Positions 51,878-63,844 of a DNA stretch of 64,000 nucleotides are shown here, piece by piece (the first letter of the stretch is position 1; each line of letters opens with the position of its first letter). This DNA comes from Neovahlkampfia damariscottae (Eukaryota; Heterolobosea; Selenaionea; Neovahlkampfiida; Neovahlkampfiidae). Under the pieces are notes generated by a model. It saw only the letters and a list, made by a program, of their open reading frames with translations, was not told where the DNA came from and did no database searches. The translations under genes were made by a program, and so were the position numbers. The stretch is taken from positions 78,344 to 142,343 of the forward strand of contig JABLTG010000028.1 of assembly GCA_016618085.1 (NCBI GenBank), read 5' to 3'.

Positions 51878-53511
51878 TTATTTCCCAAACTTTTCAAGTC
51901 TTGCTAATCTCATTCTTTCTTGTTGACTCATAACCGGATCATCATTTTTATCATCACCACTATCCATTGAAGTTGGGATATTTTTGTTCACTCTTGATTC
52001 AAGTTTTTCAAAATCAATCAAAGGTTTATAATTACCATCACCAAATACCATAGTTTCTTGCATTCCATCAAATTCTCTTTCAAAAATATCAAGTGTTTCA
52101 GAATCAAAATTTGTAAATCGAATTTCATTTACTGAACAATCTTTTGAATATTTTCCATAAAAATAATTCGCAACATCAAGTAAGACTTTTGCACATCTAA
52201 TTTTTGGATATCCAAATTTTCCACTTGAAATTGCAGGAATAGAAATTGATTTTAATTTCAAATGATTTGCAGCTAATAAAGTATGATAAACAGATAATGC
52301 AAGTAAATAATCTTCTTCACATACTTGTTTATTGTATTTCCCTCCTGACCATAATGGACCAATAGTATGAATGATATATTTTGCTTTTAATTTTCCACCT
52401 GAAGAAACAAAGATATCACCATCATTCATTTTACCATTTTTAATCATATATTTGTCACATTCTTTTTGAATGATTTCTCCTCCTTTGTTAACTATTGCAC
52501 CTGCCACTCCTGCAGAATGATCAAGTCTTGAATTTGCTGCATTAACAATACAATCCACAATTTCTTCTGTTAAATCACCAATTCTAATTTGAATTGATCT
52601 ATCATTGTCTTTATATTCTCTTGTTTTAACAGATTCCCAACTTGTTTCAGTTTTTGAATTGTCTGAATCTTGCATTGATTGTTCCATTGCTAATTTCATT
52701 TGTTCATCTTCTGTTAATTTAGAATAATCAATAGTTTCTAATTGAACTGGTTTTTTTGTTGTTTCTTCAATTTGTTTTGATTCAATAAAATAATCAGAAA
52801 AACGATTTTTAAATTCTTGTTCAAAAACTTCAACAGTATTATCATCAAAATTGACAAAACGAATTTCTTTTAATGTACTCTTTGGATTGTTTTCAAAGAA
52901 ATTTAAAGCTGTTTCAAACATTATTTCAGCGCAGTAATCTTTTGGAAAACCAAAAATACCACTTGAAATAGCAGGTATACTTATATTTGATAAATTTCTA
53001 TTTGAAGCTTCAACAAAAGAATTTAAAACAGCTTTTTCGAGATTTTCTTTTTCATTATTTTGTCCTTTTCTCCAAATTGGACCAACAGCATGAATTACAT
53101 ATTTACAAGTCAGAGAACCAGCACTTGTAACAAAAATTTCTCCTTCTTTTAATTTTCCATATGTTTTAAAATATTCATCAGATTCTTTTTGAATTATTCT
53201 TCCTCCTGCTTTTACAATCGCTCCTGTATGTGATTAGACGAATTAAATAATATACCTGCTAATCCATCACAGTGGTCTAATCTATCATTTGAAGCATTTA
53301 CAATTGCTCCAACTTCTTCTTGAGTCAAATCACCTTTGCGTACTTGAATTGTTTGACCACCGTCTGTTTTAATTTCTTGTTTCAAAACACTCTTCATTCC
53401 AGAACTTCCTTGAGATTTTGGATCTATCTTTATATTTTGGTCTTCTTGCATAGAAAGCTGAAGTGCCATCATAAGAGCATCTTCTTCACTCATTCCACCA
53501 TTGTTATTCAT
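51878..53511 (-). CDS. UIM-macro-UIM-macro domain protein
   Basis: The start at 53511 (MNNNGGMSEEDALMMALQLS) lies 9 nt after CCAATCA. The first UIM-like helix (EEDALMMALQLSMQED) precedes macro domain 1, which is split by a 32-nt intron (53224-53255): VRKGDLTQEEVGAIVNASND, then AIVKAGGRIIQKE and ISIPAISSGIFGFP. A second UIM-like helix (DEQMKLAMEQSMQD) precedes macro domain 2 (IVDCIVNAANSRLDH, GPLWSGGKYNK, ISSGKFGYP). Macro domains bind or cleave ADP-ribose; UIMs bind ubiquitin. The pairing suggests a reader or eraser of mixed ubiquitin/ADP-ribose marks. Confidence 0.8.
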
Positions 53512-53671
53512 TTTTTGTCGTATTTTGATTGGATGAACAAGAATTATATTTAGCATCAATTTCCCAACAATAGATAACCATTGAAATTTCTTTATTTTCA
53601 GATTTTCTTGATTTTACAGTGTCTGAAAATAAAATAAAAATCATTGGTCAAATCTAATCAACCAATTGTTG

Positions 53672-56431
53672 ATGCCACAAAAACTTACCAAACAGAAGAA
53701 AAAAGAGCTCAAAACAAAATATGCTTCTGAGTTAGAAATTCTTCAAGGGATGGGATTTACTAATACTTCCTATTGCATTCAACTTCTTCAAAAAAAACAA
53801 GGAGATATTAACGTTGTTGCGAATGAGTTATTAATGAATCCAGGTCCAGACGAAGAATCTTCAGATGACGAAATTGAAGAATCAAAAATTATTGAAAAAG
53901 AAGGTGAATTTAAACTTGATTTTGATCAAATTGTCAAAATATCTGATACAAAAAATGGTAAGCATACTTTTCCATATTTTTGAATAAAAAATAGGAGCTC
54001 ATAAACCAGCTGATAGATTTATGCATACATCAACAATATCTGGTGAAAACCTTTATTGTTATGGAGGAGGTTTTTTTTTTTTTTTTTAAATTTCCTTAGC
54101 ATTGGACAATAACGACTTTGATGTTTTAGATATTGAAAAAAGAACATGGAGTTGTGTAAAACCAAAAGGAGATGTACCTGATGGACTTTCATCACATACA
54201 GCAGTTGAATTTAATGGAAATGTATATATCTTTGGTGGTTCAATGAAAAATGTTGAATTTTCGAATCAATTATACGTTTTTGATCCAAATCAAAACACAA
54301 TGAAAAAATTAGAATCAGCACCTTATGGAGTACTTGGTCATTGTGCATGCATTGATGAAGATAAAATGTTCGTTTTTGGAGGTCTAGTCTCATCAAAAGG
54401 TTTCATATTTTTTTTAATTCTAAACTTAATTTCAGATCCGAAAACAACAAATAAACTTCTTCAATATGACCTTTCAACTGGAGAATGGACAGAAATTGAT
54501 GTATTTGGTGATCAATTAGAATCAGTTTCATTTTCCACAATGTGTGTTGTTGGAAAACATCTTTTTATTCATGGAGGTAAAAATGAATAATTATTAATAC
54601 CAAAAAAGGTTTATCTTCAAAAAATGTTCAAACATCTTCCTTATTCAAAGTTAGTTTATTCAATTTGAATTGTGAAAAAATTAAACAAGAAAATCCAATT
54701 GAAAGATCACATGCAACATTAACTAAATTAGATGAAAATACATTATTACTTATTGGTGGATCAAGTTTATCATTAAAATTCAATACAATTCATCGTTATT
54801 TAATTGAAGAAAAATCATGGGAAATTGATGCTCCTGATGGAGATTTTCCTGAAAGATCATCACATACAGTTAGTTATTATCAACCTAATAATTTATTATT
54901 AATTCATGGTGGAGATGGAAAAAACAAAATATTCAATACATTATATTACTTAAAAGTAGAAATGAAAGGAACACCATTATTGATTAATAATCCTTCTTTT
55001 TCTGATATCATTCTTAAAATTAATGGAAAAAAGATTTATGGACATAAAGCAATGTTTTCACAAACAAATTTAAAATTAGATGAAAATGAAATTAAAATTG
55101 AAAATGTAGATGGTAATTTATTCATGAGATTAGTTAAATATTTATATGGAAAACAATTAATTGTTGAAGGAAAAGAATTATTACCTTTAATTGAATTATC
55201 AAGAAAATTTGAATTTAAAGAATTAGAAATACATGTTGTAAATCAATTACGTGAATTAACACCAATTGAAATTTTAAAAATATTACTTACAACTGAAGAA
55301 AAAGTGAGAAAAGAAACTGGAATGAGATTTTATTCAGAAGATTTAATCAAAGCACTTTGTTTTGAATATTATCAAGAGAATTATGAAGAATTTAATACTT
55401 TAGAATGTTATAAAACTATTCAAAAAGAAATGGATGAAGATTTAAGATTAGAATTAATTGTATCACCTGAAATTGAAGATGAACAACAAAGTCAAGTTCC
55501 TATTGATATTGAAAGAGTTCAAAGTCTTTGTAATCATTTATCAAAATTATCAAAAAAAAAAGAATTTTCAGATTTAAAATTAATTTCAAAAGAAGGAAAA
55601 TCATTTGATTTTCATAAATTATTATTTTTTGGTGCTCCTTTTTTAAAGAATAAATCATCCAATGAAATCAAATTTGATGATGTTGATTCAAATGTTTTAG
55701 ATATTGTTTGGAAAGTTATTTATGATTCAACTTTTGAATTAGATTCAAAATCAGAAAAGAAATTTAATAAATTTCAAAAAGATTATAATTTTGGTTTTGA
55801 ATCAAATTTAATGTTCCCTGGATCAAAATTATTAAAATCAAAATATCATAAAATATTTAGAAAATGGACTGGTTCAAAAAAAAAATGGAAATTAGTTTAT
55901 CGTGCAACAAAAGATGGTTGGGATGCAAATGATTTTAGAGAAAAAACACATGAACAAGGTCCTTCAATTGTAATGATAATTTTATCTTTTTTTATTCATT
56001 TTTTAGGTTATTATGCAATCCGAAATGGGTAATATCTTTGGTGGATATAATTGTAATTCATGGTCAAAAACAAAATCTGGATATGAATTTGATCAAAGAA
56101 TGTTTCTTTTTTCAATTAAAAGAACAAATGAAGAATCACCTGTTATTGCTAAATTAGAAGGTCCTCATCATTCAAATACATATGGTTGTTATAATTCAAC
56201 TGGATATGGTCCAACTTGGGGTGGTGGTCATGATCTTTATATTTGGTAAGTTTTTTTTATTTTCTTTTTAATTCAAGTTCAAATCCAAATACTACAAATT
56301 CTAATTATTCAAATTTTGGATATGCTTTTACATGTAATAATTTAGTATATGGATCAACTGAAGCTAATAACTTTTTGGCTGGTTCTTATAATTTTAAATT
56401 GACAGAAATGGAAGTATTTTGTGAAAAATAA
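53672..56431 (+). CDS. UBA - kelch - BTB - BTB - TLDc protein
   Basis: A multi-exon gene with introns of 28-44 nt. The ATG at 53672 follows TTGGTCA. An N-terminal UBA (LEILQGMGFTNTSYCIQLL) leads to about five kelch repeats (LYCYGGG, VYIFGGS, MFVFGGL, LFIHGG, LLLIGGS). BTB 1 (FSDIILKINGKKIYGHKAMF) and a shorter BTB 2 (FSDLKLISKEGKSFDFHKLL) follow. The C-terminus is a TLDc domain (KLVYRATKDGWDANDF, then IFGGYNCNSWS and TCNNLVYGSTEANNF). BTB-kelch proteins usually feed Cul3 ligases; UBA binds ubiquitin; TLDc binds V-ATPase in other proteins. The combination is unusual. Confidence 0.75.
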
Positions 56432-56482
56432 ATTCTTTTTATTCTTTGATTTGGTTGGTGTTGATTGGTTGAATAATTTGAG

Positions 56483-57421
56483 ATGAGTTTAAACGATGAA
56501 GGTAAAAAAGATTTATGTTTTTTTTTTTGAGTGTATTTTTATTAGAAGACGATGAACTTTTACAAGATCTCTATGGAGATGATGCAAAAGAAGTACAAAA
56601 TATACAAACAAAACAATTAGAATTAAAAGAACAAATTGAAAAAGCAAAAGAAGAAAAAAAAACAACTTCCATGTTTGTTTTATTTTTTTTTTAATATTTT
56701 TTTCAACAGAAAACAAGAAATGAATAATGTTTTTGAAGAAGTAAAAAAAGAAGAAAAAATAGATGAAGTGAAAGAAACTGAAGATGAAGATGAAGATGAG
56801 CTTTCAGATGAAGATGACGAAGAATTTGTTTTAAGACCAAAAGAAGAAGAAAAAGTATCCACAAATTCACTTGGTAATGTTGGAAATATAAAAATAAACA
56901 AAGAAGACGGTAATATATTAGAATCAGAAGAACAAAATGAATTTTCGGGTGAAAATTTTGTACCTGTTTCACAATTTGGTCCAAAACTAGATATTTCTGT
57001 ATTTCAAACTGATATTGATTTGTTAGAAGATAAACCTTGGAAACATCCAGAAGCAAATTTATCAGATTATTTTAATTATGGCTTTAATGAAGAATCATGG
57101 AAAATTTATTGTGCTAAAGTACTTTCTTTAAAAGATGAATATGGTGTTTACATTCAAGAAAAAGATGAAAAACAATCATCAAATATAAATTCAAGACATC
57201 GTAATTCTAAATCACCATCACCAAGAAGAAGTTATTCAAAAGAAGACAGATATTCAAAAGAAGACAGATATCCTTCTTCAAGTCATCATAGAAGAAGAGA
57301 TTCAAGAGAAAGATCAAAATCACCAAATAGTAGACACAGAAGAGGTGATTCAAGAGAAAGATATAAAAGAAGAAGAGATGACAGAGATGACAGATATCAT
57401 GATTCAAAAAGAAGGTATTAA
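56483..57421 (+). CDS. FIP1: FIP1, mRNA 3'-end processing factor
   Basis: Three exons (introns 56502-56545 and 56673-56709). An acidic N-terminus is followed by the FIP1 motif KPWKHPEANLSDYFNYGFNE plus SWKIYCAKV. The C-terminus is Arg/Ser/Asp-rich. FIP1 bridges poly(A) polymerase and CPSF and binds U-rich RNA near poly(A) sites. The gene begins with a short exon (MSLNDE) and follows a TGATTGG element. Its stop lies 4 nt from the stop of the convergent gene. Confidence 0.85.
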
Positions 57422-57425
57422 ATGT

Positions 57426-59640
57426 TTATTCTACCAAATCAAATTCCAATGATTTTCTTTTTTTATTTTTCTTTTTCTTTTTTTTTGTCAATTTTTTCAT
57501 CAATTTCCAAAATCTTTTTCGACATGCAAAAAATAAAATTACAAAGAAACAGACTGTTGCTATGGTGATTATGAAAATTGTTGAAAATGAAATTAAAAGA
57601 AAAATTTGCTTTGATTCAAATTGATTTAGAGTAATTTTTGATTACAAATTCCTTTGAAAAAATAAAATTTGTTGTAGTGGTGTTGTATTGAATGTTGGTT
57701 GGTTGATAAACAGTACAAAATTTAAAATTTTGATAATCATTTTGATCATAATCTGTTGTCCAACCATCATCACATATGCAAGTAGTTTTATCTTCTGAAA
57801 TGATACCATGATTCCCACAAATAATTTTGATTGGAATTAATAAATTTATGCATTTATTTTGAATTGAATCATAACTTTGACTATTAAGATCACAAATTTG
57901 AATGGATTCACAATATCCTGTATTAGAATTTGAATAATTTCTGTATCCTTTATATTTGATTTCACAATTAACAAAGTAACATTTTGAAGAAATATATTCT
58001 TGATCATAAGTACAAGGATTATCATCAATACAGTCATATGAACAATCTAAATAGTTTAAAATGATCGTATTAAAAACTATTTTGATTTGTTGTTGTTGTT
58101 GTTGTTGTTGCTTTGTTGTTTAATATAACTCTATGTGATATTTCAATTTTACCATCTTGTACAATATCAAAATCACAATAACCTTCTTTATTCAATATTT
58201 TCTAAAATATTAATATCAAAATCACAAACCTCACTTGAGACATAAAATGATATCCTCTCAGTAGTAATTGAATCAATAAATTTGAACTTTGAACGAGATA
58301 ATTTCAAAATCTAATGAAATTTAAATATTCGAATTTACATCACAATTTGATTTAATACAACAAATTTTTGGTTGTATTTCAAAATTACCACCATTGTCTC
58401 CAATATTCATGATATCAATAAATATTATCACATATATTTCATTATATAAATATGGTAAAATTCCAGAATCCTAAAAAAATGAAAATATTTTAACCAAACT
58501 AGAATTTTAGGAATTCCAATCATTTTTATCAATTTAAAATTATCATTGTCAACAGTTAATTCAACAATCAATGTCAGTAACCCAACATCATCACATTTAA
58601 AAACCAAATTAGGATATTCTGAAATGGATGATCTTGTTTCATTCAATGGGCATTGTAAATAATATTTCATTTTTTTTTTAAAAGAGCTTAATTGATTATA
58701 AGGTGATCCATTTGATATTTCAACTAAATATCCAATAGGTAAATTACAATTCTTTTCATTCAAAAAATCTTCATTCTTCATATTAAAGATATTCGTTTTT
58801 GAGACTGTAGGAGAAAAAAATATCTTTGGAATCAATAAATCTGTTGTCATTTTGTCTTTTTCAAATACTAAATATTCATAAGAACTAAATTGAACCAAAT
58901 TATCGATAGTGAATTGAATTTCAGACTTTTGAATTACTTTTAGTAATTGTTAATCAAACTTTCATTCCAGAGATGGTGTCTTGTTTTTTTGTGGGATTTA
59001 AAATCATATATTTTTCAACATCACCTTGTGTAGCCTTGATATTCATTTTAAACTTTGTTTTTTTTTTTTTAGATTGTATTTCCTTTTACATCTATATAAG
59101 GTTGTTTTATTTGAAAATATTCATATTCTGTTGTATTATAATCTATAAAGTGAATGGTGGATTCAAATGTATTTTTTGGGCAACATTTCTTATTTACATC
59201 ATTGAATTGAATACAATTAATTCGAAAAGTCTCTGAGTTTTCAAAAATGTTTCGAAAAGAATTGACTTTTTCCAATGGATAATCTACTGATATTAATCTT
59301 CAATCAGTTACGAGTATAAATATCTTCTCTTTTGAAATTTAAAGTGATAGGTATTTGAGGTAACCATTTATGATTATTTTGGTCTTTTATAATGTCATCT
59401 TCTTTATTTTAAATTTTAATTTTAAAACTTGAGTTCAAAGAGTATTGAAATGAAAACTCTGATGCTTCTTGAATGATGACTAAAATCTGAATTTTGTTCG
59501 TACAACTGAAATTGTTTAGTTTATGGATTCTACTTGGAAAATCCATCACAAGTACTGATGGAATAACTAGGAAATATTCCTGTCATAAATATCTGGAAAA
59601 ATAAACCGAAAAATAACGACAACAAAAACTTCAACTTCAT
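57426..59640 (-). CDS. Type I surface protein with EGF-like module
   Basis: The ATG at 59640 starts a signal peptide (MKLKFLLSLFFGLFFQIFMT). Several very short introns (25-30 nt near 59300-59550) join small exons, for example LNFKREDIYT to LDYPLEKVNSF. A large ectodomain with scattered cysteines (CCPKNTFE, CPLNETR) includes an EGF-like stretch CGNHGIISEDKTTCICDDGW near 57730-57820. A transmembrane helix (LLISFSTIFIIITIATVCFF) and a lysine-rich cytoplasmic tail follow. The exact exon set in the middle is uncertain. No homologue recognised; probably a receptor or adhesion protein. Confidence 0.55.
58086..58110. repeat. (TTG)n microsatellite
   Basis: About eight TTG/CAA units inside the surface protein gene, next to an exon border. 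Confidence 0.85.
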
Positions 59641-59652
59641 TAAAAGAACAGT

Positions 59653-59660
59653 CCACCAAT
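59653..59660. promoter_or_regulatory. CCAATCA element shared by divergent genes
   Basis: ACCAATCA lies 18 nt before the Ulp1-like ATG (59678) and 13 nt before the divergent surface-protein ATG (59640). The total intergenic distance is only 37 nt. Confidence 0.55.
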
Positions 59661-59677
59661 CACAACCAACTGAAGAG

Positions 59678-60427
59678 ATGTTTATAAATTTGATTGATGA
59701 TGAAGAATCACCAAAAACTGAGAATTTAATTGAAGAAAAAAAACAAGAAACTACAAAAAAGAGGAAAATTGAAGAAGAAAAAAAAAAAAATAAAAAAAAA
59801 AAATTTATTGAAAAAGTAAAGCATCACATAGAACCACAAGAAATAAATTTAATGCAAAATGATAATTTATTAAGTGGTACTTTAGTTGAATATGTTATAT
59901 TTAAACTCACTGAAAAATATAACGAACACCAAACCATTTCAGTTGCACTATCACCATACATTAAACAATTTCAAAATGAACAAAGTGATATTGGATATTT
60001 AATGAAAAGGATATTTGAATTATCTTCCATAGATTGGAATAAAAAAGGATTGGTAATTATACCTTGGAATCTTGAAAGATCTCAACATTGGACGTTGGTT
60101 GTGATTGATTTGTCAAAAGAATTAATTTATTTTTTTGATTCTTTATCAATGAATCATTTTTATGAAGAAGTTTCAAAAAAAATTAGACTTTGGTTAAATT
60201 TATCATTCCTTGATATTCCTGAAAAAGTGACAAAATTTGAAATTTTAAATTGTACAAAAAATAAAATACATCAAAAATTTGGACAAAGTTGTGGTGCATT
60301 TATTTGCTTTTATGTTGAATTATTAACAAGAAATTTAACAATAAATCAAATTGTAAATCATAAAAAATTAAATAGTGATGATATAATGTCATACAGATAT
60401 CAAATGTATTTAAGAATAAGTGAGTAA
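59678..60427 (+). CDS. Ulp1/SENP-type cysteine protease
   Basis: Intronless, 249 residues. A basic low-complexity N-terminus (about 60 residues, NLS-like KKNKKKKFIEK) precedes the C48 protease domain. Catalytic residues are His in RSQHWTLVVID, Asp in YFFDSLS and Cys in FGQSCGAFICFY, with the oxyanion Gln just before the Cys. Ulp1/SENP enzymes remove SUMO or NEDD8. A WNKKGLVIIPWNL segment fits the substrate-binding strand. Distinguishing SUMO from NEDD8 specificity is not possible here. Confidence 0.82.
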   Translation: MFINLIDDEESPKTENLIEEKKQETTKKRKIEEEKKKNKKKKFIEKVKHHIEPQEINLMQNDNLLSGTLVEYVIFKLTEKYNEHQTISVALSPYIKQFQNEQSDIGYLMKRIFELSSIDWNKKGLVIIPWNLERSQHWTLVVIDLSKELIYFFDSLSMNHFYEEVSKKIRLWLNLSFLDIPEKVTKFEILNCTKNKIHQKFGQSCGAFICFYVELLTRNLTINQIVNHKKLNSDDIMSYRYQMYLRISE

Positions 60428-60440
60428 ATATAAAAAATTT

Positions 60441-62129
60441 TATTCTTCTAAATTTTGGAAATATCCATGACCATCATCTTGAATTGATGAAGAAGAGACT
60501 TCAAATTTTTTTAATGTCATAAATGAAACACCAAAAACACATAATGAAGATAGAAAAATTACAAAAGTTAACATAATAATGAGTAATATCCATAACTCAT
60601 TTGTCATTCTAAATGGTTCTTTTGGAATACCAGGATTAATACCTTTCCATAAATCACCTAAATTTCCTTCATTTTCTGCATCAAACCCATATCCTCCAAA
60701 AATCCAAAAATTATTTTCATGATCAAGGAAATGATTTCCAGATTCACGTGAACTTGGTATTCCTCCTGCTTGTCTTCTTGTGCCAAATGATCCAATATCA
60801 TTTTCTTTATCTGTACCACCAGTCTTTTAAATTTATTAAATTATAAGAAGATGTGAATTACCCAAGTCCATTGATCAATTGTCATATCATATAACCAAAA
60901 ATCATTTAATTTTCCAGATAATTCTTTTGATTTTCCATTTCCTCCAAATGTCCAAATTCTATTATTTGAATCACAATAACAAAATGCATTTTCACGAGAT
61001 CCTATAGGAATTAATATTTCATTTTCTAAATACCTGGTTTATTTTTTTCACCTGGTACATTTTTATCTCCATAAACACCTGGTTCATCTGCAGTTGAATC
61101 TCCAGATACCCAAATCCAAGAACCATTTGAAAATTTCCATAAATCATTTAAGAGTTCAAAACTATTTTGTGGTTGTCTTTTTCCTGAAAATAACCAAAGA
61201 TTATCTTCAGTATCAACGAAACCACAACTTCTTTTTCGTGAACCTGGAAAATTCATTGGATTTGGAGTATTTCTTTCACCATAAACAGCTGGAAAATATT
61301 CTGAAAAAGGTGATCCACCAACTAACCTCCACATATTGTTAATAGAATCATATTGCCAAACATCTCCTAATATTTTTTCCATTGGAGCTGGATCTACTGC
61401 GTATCCTGAACCACCAAAAATAAAAACTTCGTCTTTTGAATTTATCCAACCAGTTGCCAAAGCTCTACTTCCAGGTCTTTTTTAAAAATTAAAACTTATT
61501 ATAAAATCCCAACTTGTGAAGTGGATTATATACTCTTGGTTCAATAACCATACTGTTGGTGTTGACACCTTTGTCACCAGAAACCCAAGTCCAAAGTTTT
61601 CCGTCAAACTTCCATAAATCATTTAAATATCCCAGAGTATCATTAACTCCATAACCACGTCCTCCAAATAGCCAAAGTAATCCTTTTGAATCTGTCCAAG
61701 TTACTGATGATTCTCTAGCTCCAGGCCAATTATCAGCACTTGGGACACCTTTTTCACCATAAATACCTAATTTATTTTCTCCTTTTCCAACTAATTCGAA
61801 TTTTCCTTCACTAGAATCGTATTTCCAAAAACTAAATTTTAAAAAAAAAAAATAAATTACTCGTTCATGTGTTCATAAAATTTGAAACCACCAAAAATAT
61901 AAAAATTTGAATTTTCTGATGATTTGAGAGTCCACCCTAAAGATCTTTGTCTTTGTTCAGGCATAGGTTCGTCAATCTTAGTTTTTAATTTTAAAGGAGG
62001 TGTTTGCGCCTCATTGCTACCATCATACCAAATAAAATCTAAACATGAGATCTACAGAAATTAATAATTTTTTTTTAAACAGATTGAATCAGAACAATGA
62101 AAATTAGAAGAAAAACAACACTCCTCATT
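60441..62129 (-). CDS. Kelch-ectodomain single-pass membrane protein
   Basis: The ATG at 62129 begins a signal peptide (MRSVVFLLIFIVLIQS) 12 nt after TTGGTCA. Several exons encode about seven kelch-like blades of the W-x-W-V-S-G / YG-x-x-x-x-PG type (FYIFGGFKFYEH, VFIFGGSGYAVD, LWKFSNGSWIWVSG). Near the C-terminus a transmembrane helix (WILLIIMLTFVIFLSSLCVF) leads to a short tail ending at 60441. It is a beta-propeller displayed outside the cell or in the lumen; ligand unknown. Kelch repeats of this exact pattern are widespread in protists and bacteria. Confidence 0.7.
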
Positions 62130-62202
62130 CAAGTAAAAGTGACCAATGATATTGAGAGGTGATTTTGTCCAATCATTTATCATCAATTTTCAATTCAATC
62201 AA

Positions 62203-63844
62203 AATGGAAGAAGTGAAAATCAAAACACCAGAAGCAAATCCATTCAAACCAGTACATAAATGGAGCACATATGAAGCTATAAAAACCTATATTCTTGGTC
62301 CTATATTAGTTCCTATCCGACTTGTTATAATGGGTGTGTTGATGTTCATTTTGAATATGCTTTGTAGACTCTCAATCATGTTTTGGAATCCGTATTAAGA
62401 ATTTTATCACTAATATCTCAGTGAAAAGATAGATGGAAAATTACCACCTTTACCTTGGTATAGAAGAGCAATTGTCTTTGTTGCATTGCCACTTTTTCGT
62501 TCAATACTTGCAATCATGGGAATTTGGTGGATTGACGTCAAAGGAGAATTAGTTTCACGTGAAGAAACACCGATCGTGATTGCTAACCATGGAACTCCAT
62601 TTGATGGATTTGTAATGAATTGGTATGCAAAAAAAAATTGTATTCAAAATATTTCTCCACAGGTTATTATTTTCATCTCCAATAATGAGAGCGGAATCAG
62701 CAGATAATCCTATTTTAGGACCATTGTATAAAGCAGTTCAAGCAATTTTTGTTAAAAGAACAACAAAAGAAAGTAGAAAACAAGTTGTTGAAGAAATTTG
62801 TCATCGTGCTACAACACCTGGATATCCTTATTTGTTAATTTTTCCAGAAGGAACCACTTGTAATGGAACAGCTATTATTACTTTAAAAAATGGTGCATTT
62901 TATGCAGGTAAATAATTTAACAATAATTTAATCAAAAAGGAAAACCTATTCAACCTGTTTTAATGAGATTTCCTAATCAACATTGGGATCCGCATTGGAC
63001 TCCTGATGTTGTTGAATGGAAACTCTTGTTGAGAGCATTATGTCAATTTAGAACTTATTGTGAAGTTGAATATTTACCACCATATAAACCAAATGAAGAA
63101 GAAAAAAAAAATCCAACTTTATTTGCATCAAATGTTCAAAAATATATGGCTAAACATTTTGGTGTTCCTGCTACAACTCATTCTTTTCAAGATGCATTAT
63201 TATTAACTTTTTCAACAAAATATTATGAAGAATTGGAATTAAATTTCACAATTCACGATATGATTCAACAATATGGATTAAAATTTGAAAAAGATGAAAA
63301 TGATTTTGAAGAATTATTGAAAGTATTTGCATCTATTGATAAAAATAGAGATGGAAAAATTGATTTTGATGAATTTAAAAATGCAGTTATCAAATTATCA
63401 AAATATACAGAAACATCACAGAAAAAACTACAGAATGATGATTATATAAAAAAATTGTTCAAATTAATGGACATTGGTGAAAATAATTCTATTGATTTTA
63501 AAGAATTTATTATGGGTGTAAAAATGCTTGATCGTAAAGGAGTGATATCAAAAAAAGATGATTTGAGTCATGTTAAATTTGCTTTTACAGTTTTTGATTT
63601 AAATGCTGATGAAGAAATTAACTTTGAAGAATTTCAGATTGTTTTACAATTAGCAAATCCAGAAAAAGATTTTAAAACTATTTCACAAGAGTCAGATAAA
63701 TATTTTGAAGGAATTGATAAAAAAGGAATGTCATTTAAAGAGTTTCAAACTTTGTGTGAAAAAAATCCACAATTAGTAAAATCTGCATCGAATGTTGTTT
63801 TTGATCTATTGAAAAAATCAAACAATATTGTCAAAAAAAAATAA
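62203..63844 (+). CDS. LPCAT-like acyltransferase with EF-hands
   Basis: Four exons (introns 62392-62421, 62623-62662, 62908-62939). N-terminal membrane helix (PILVPIRLVIMGVLMFILNM). The acyltransferase (PlsC) domain has motif I NHGTPFDG (HxxxxD) and FPEGTTCNG (EGT motif). At least three EF-hand loops follow: DKNRDGKIDFDEF is canonical, DIGENNSIDFKEF and DLNADEEINFEEF are partial. This is the LPCAT1/2 layout, remodelling lysophospholipids in the ER with possible calcium control. CCAATCA lies about 27 nt upstream. The splice at 62623 rescues the frame between motifs I and II. Confidence 0.85.

Noticed and set aside
58086-58110. TTG repeat as a regulatory tract
   Set aside because: Plain microsatellite at an exon edge with no supporting context.
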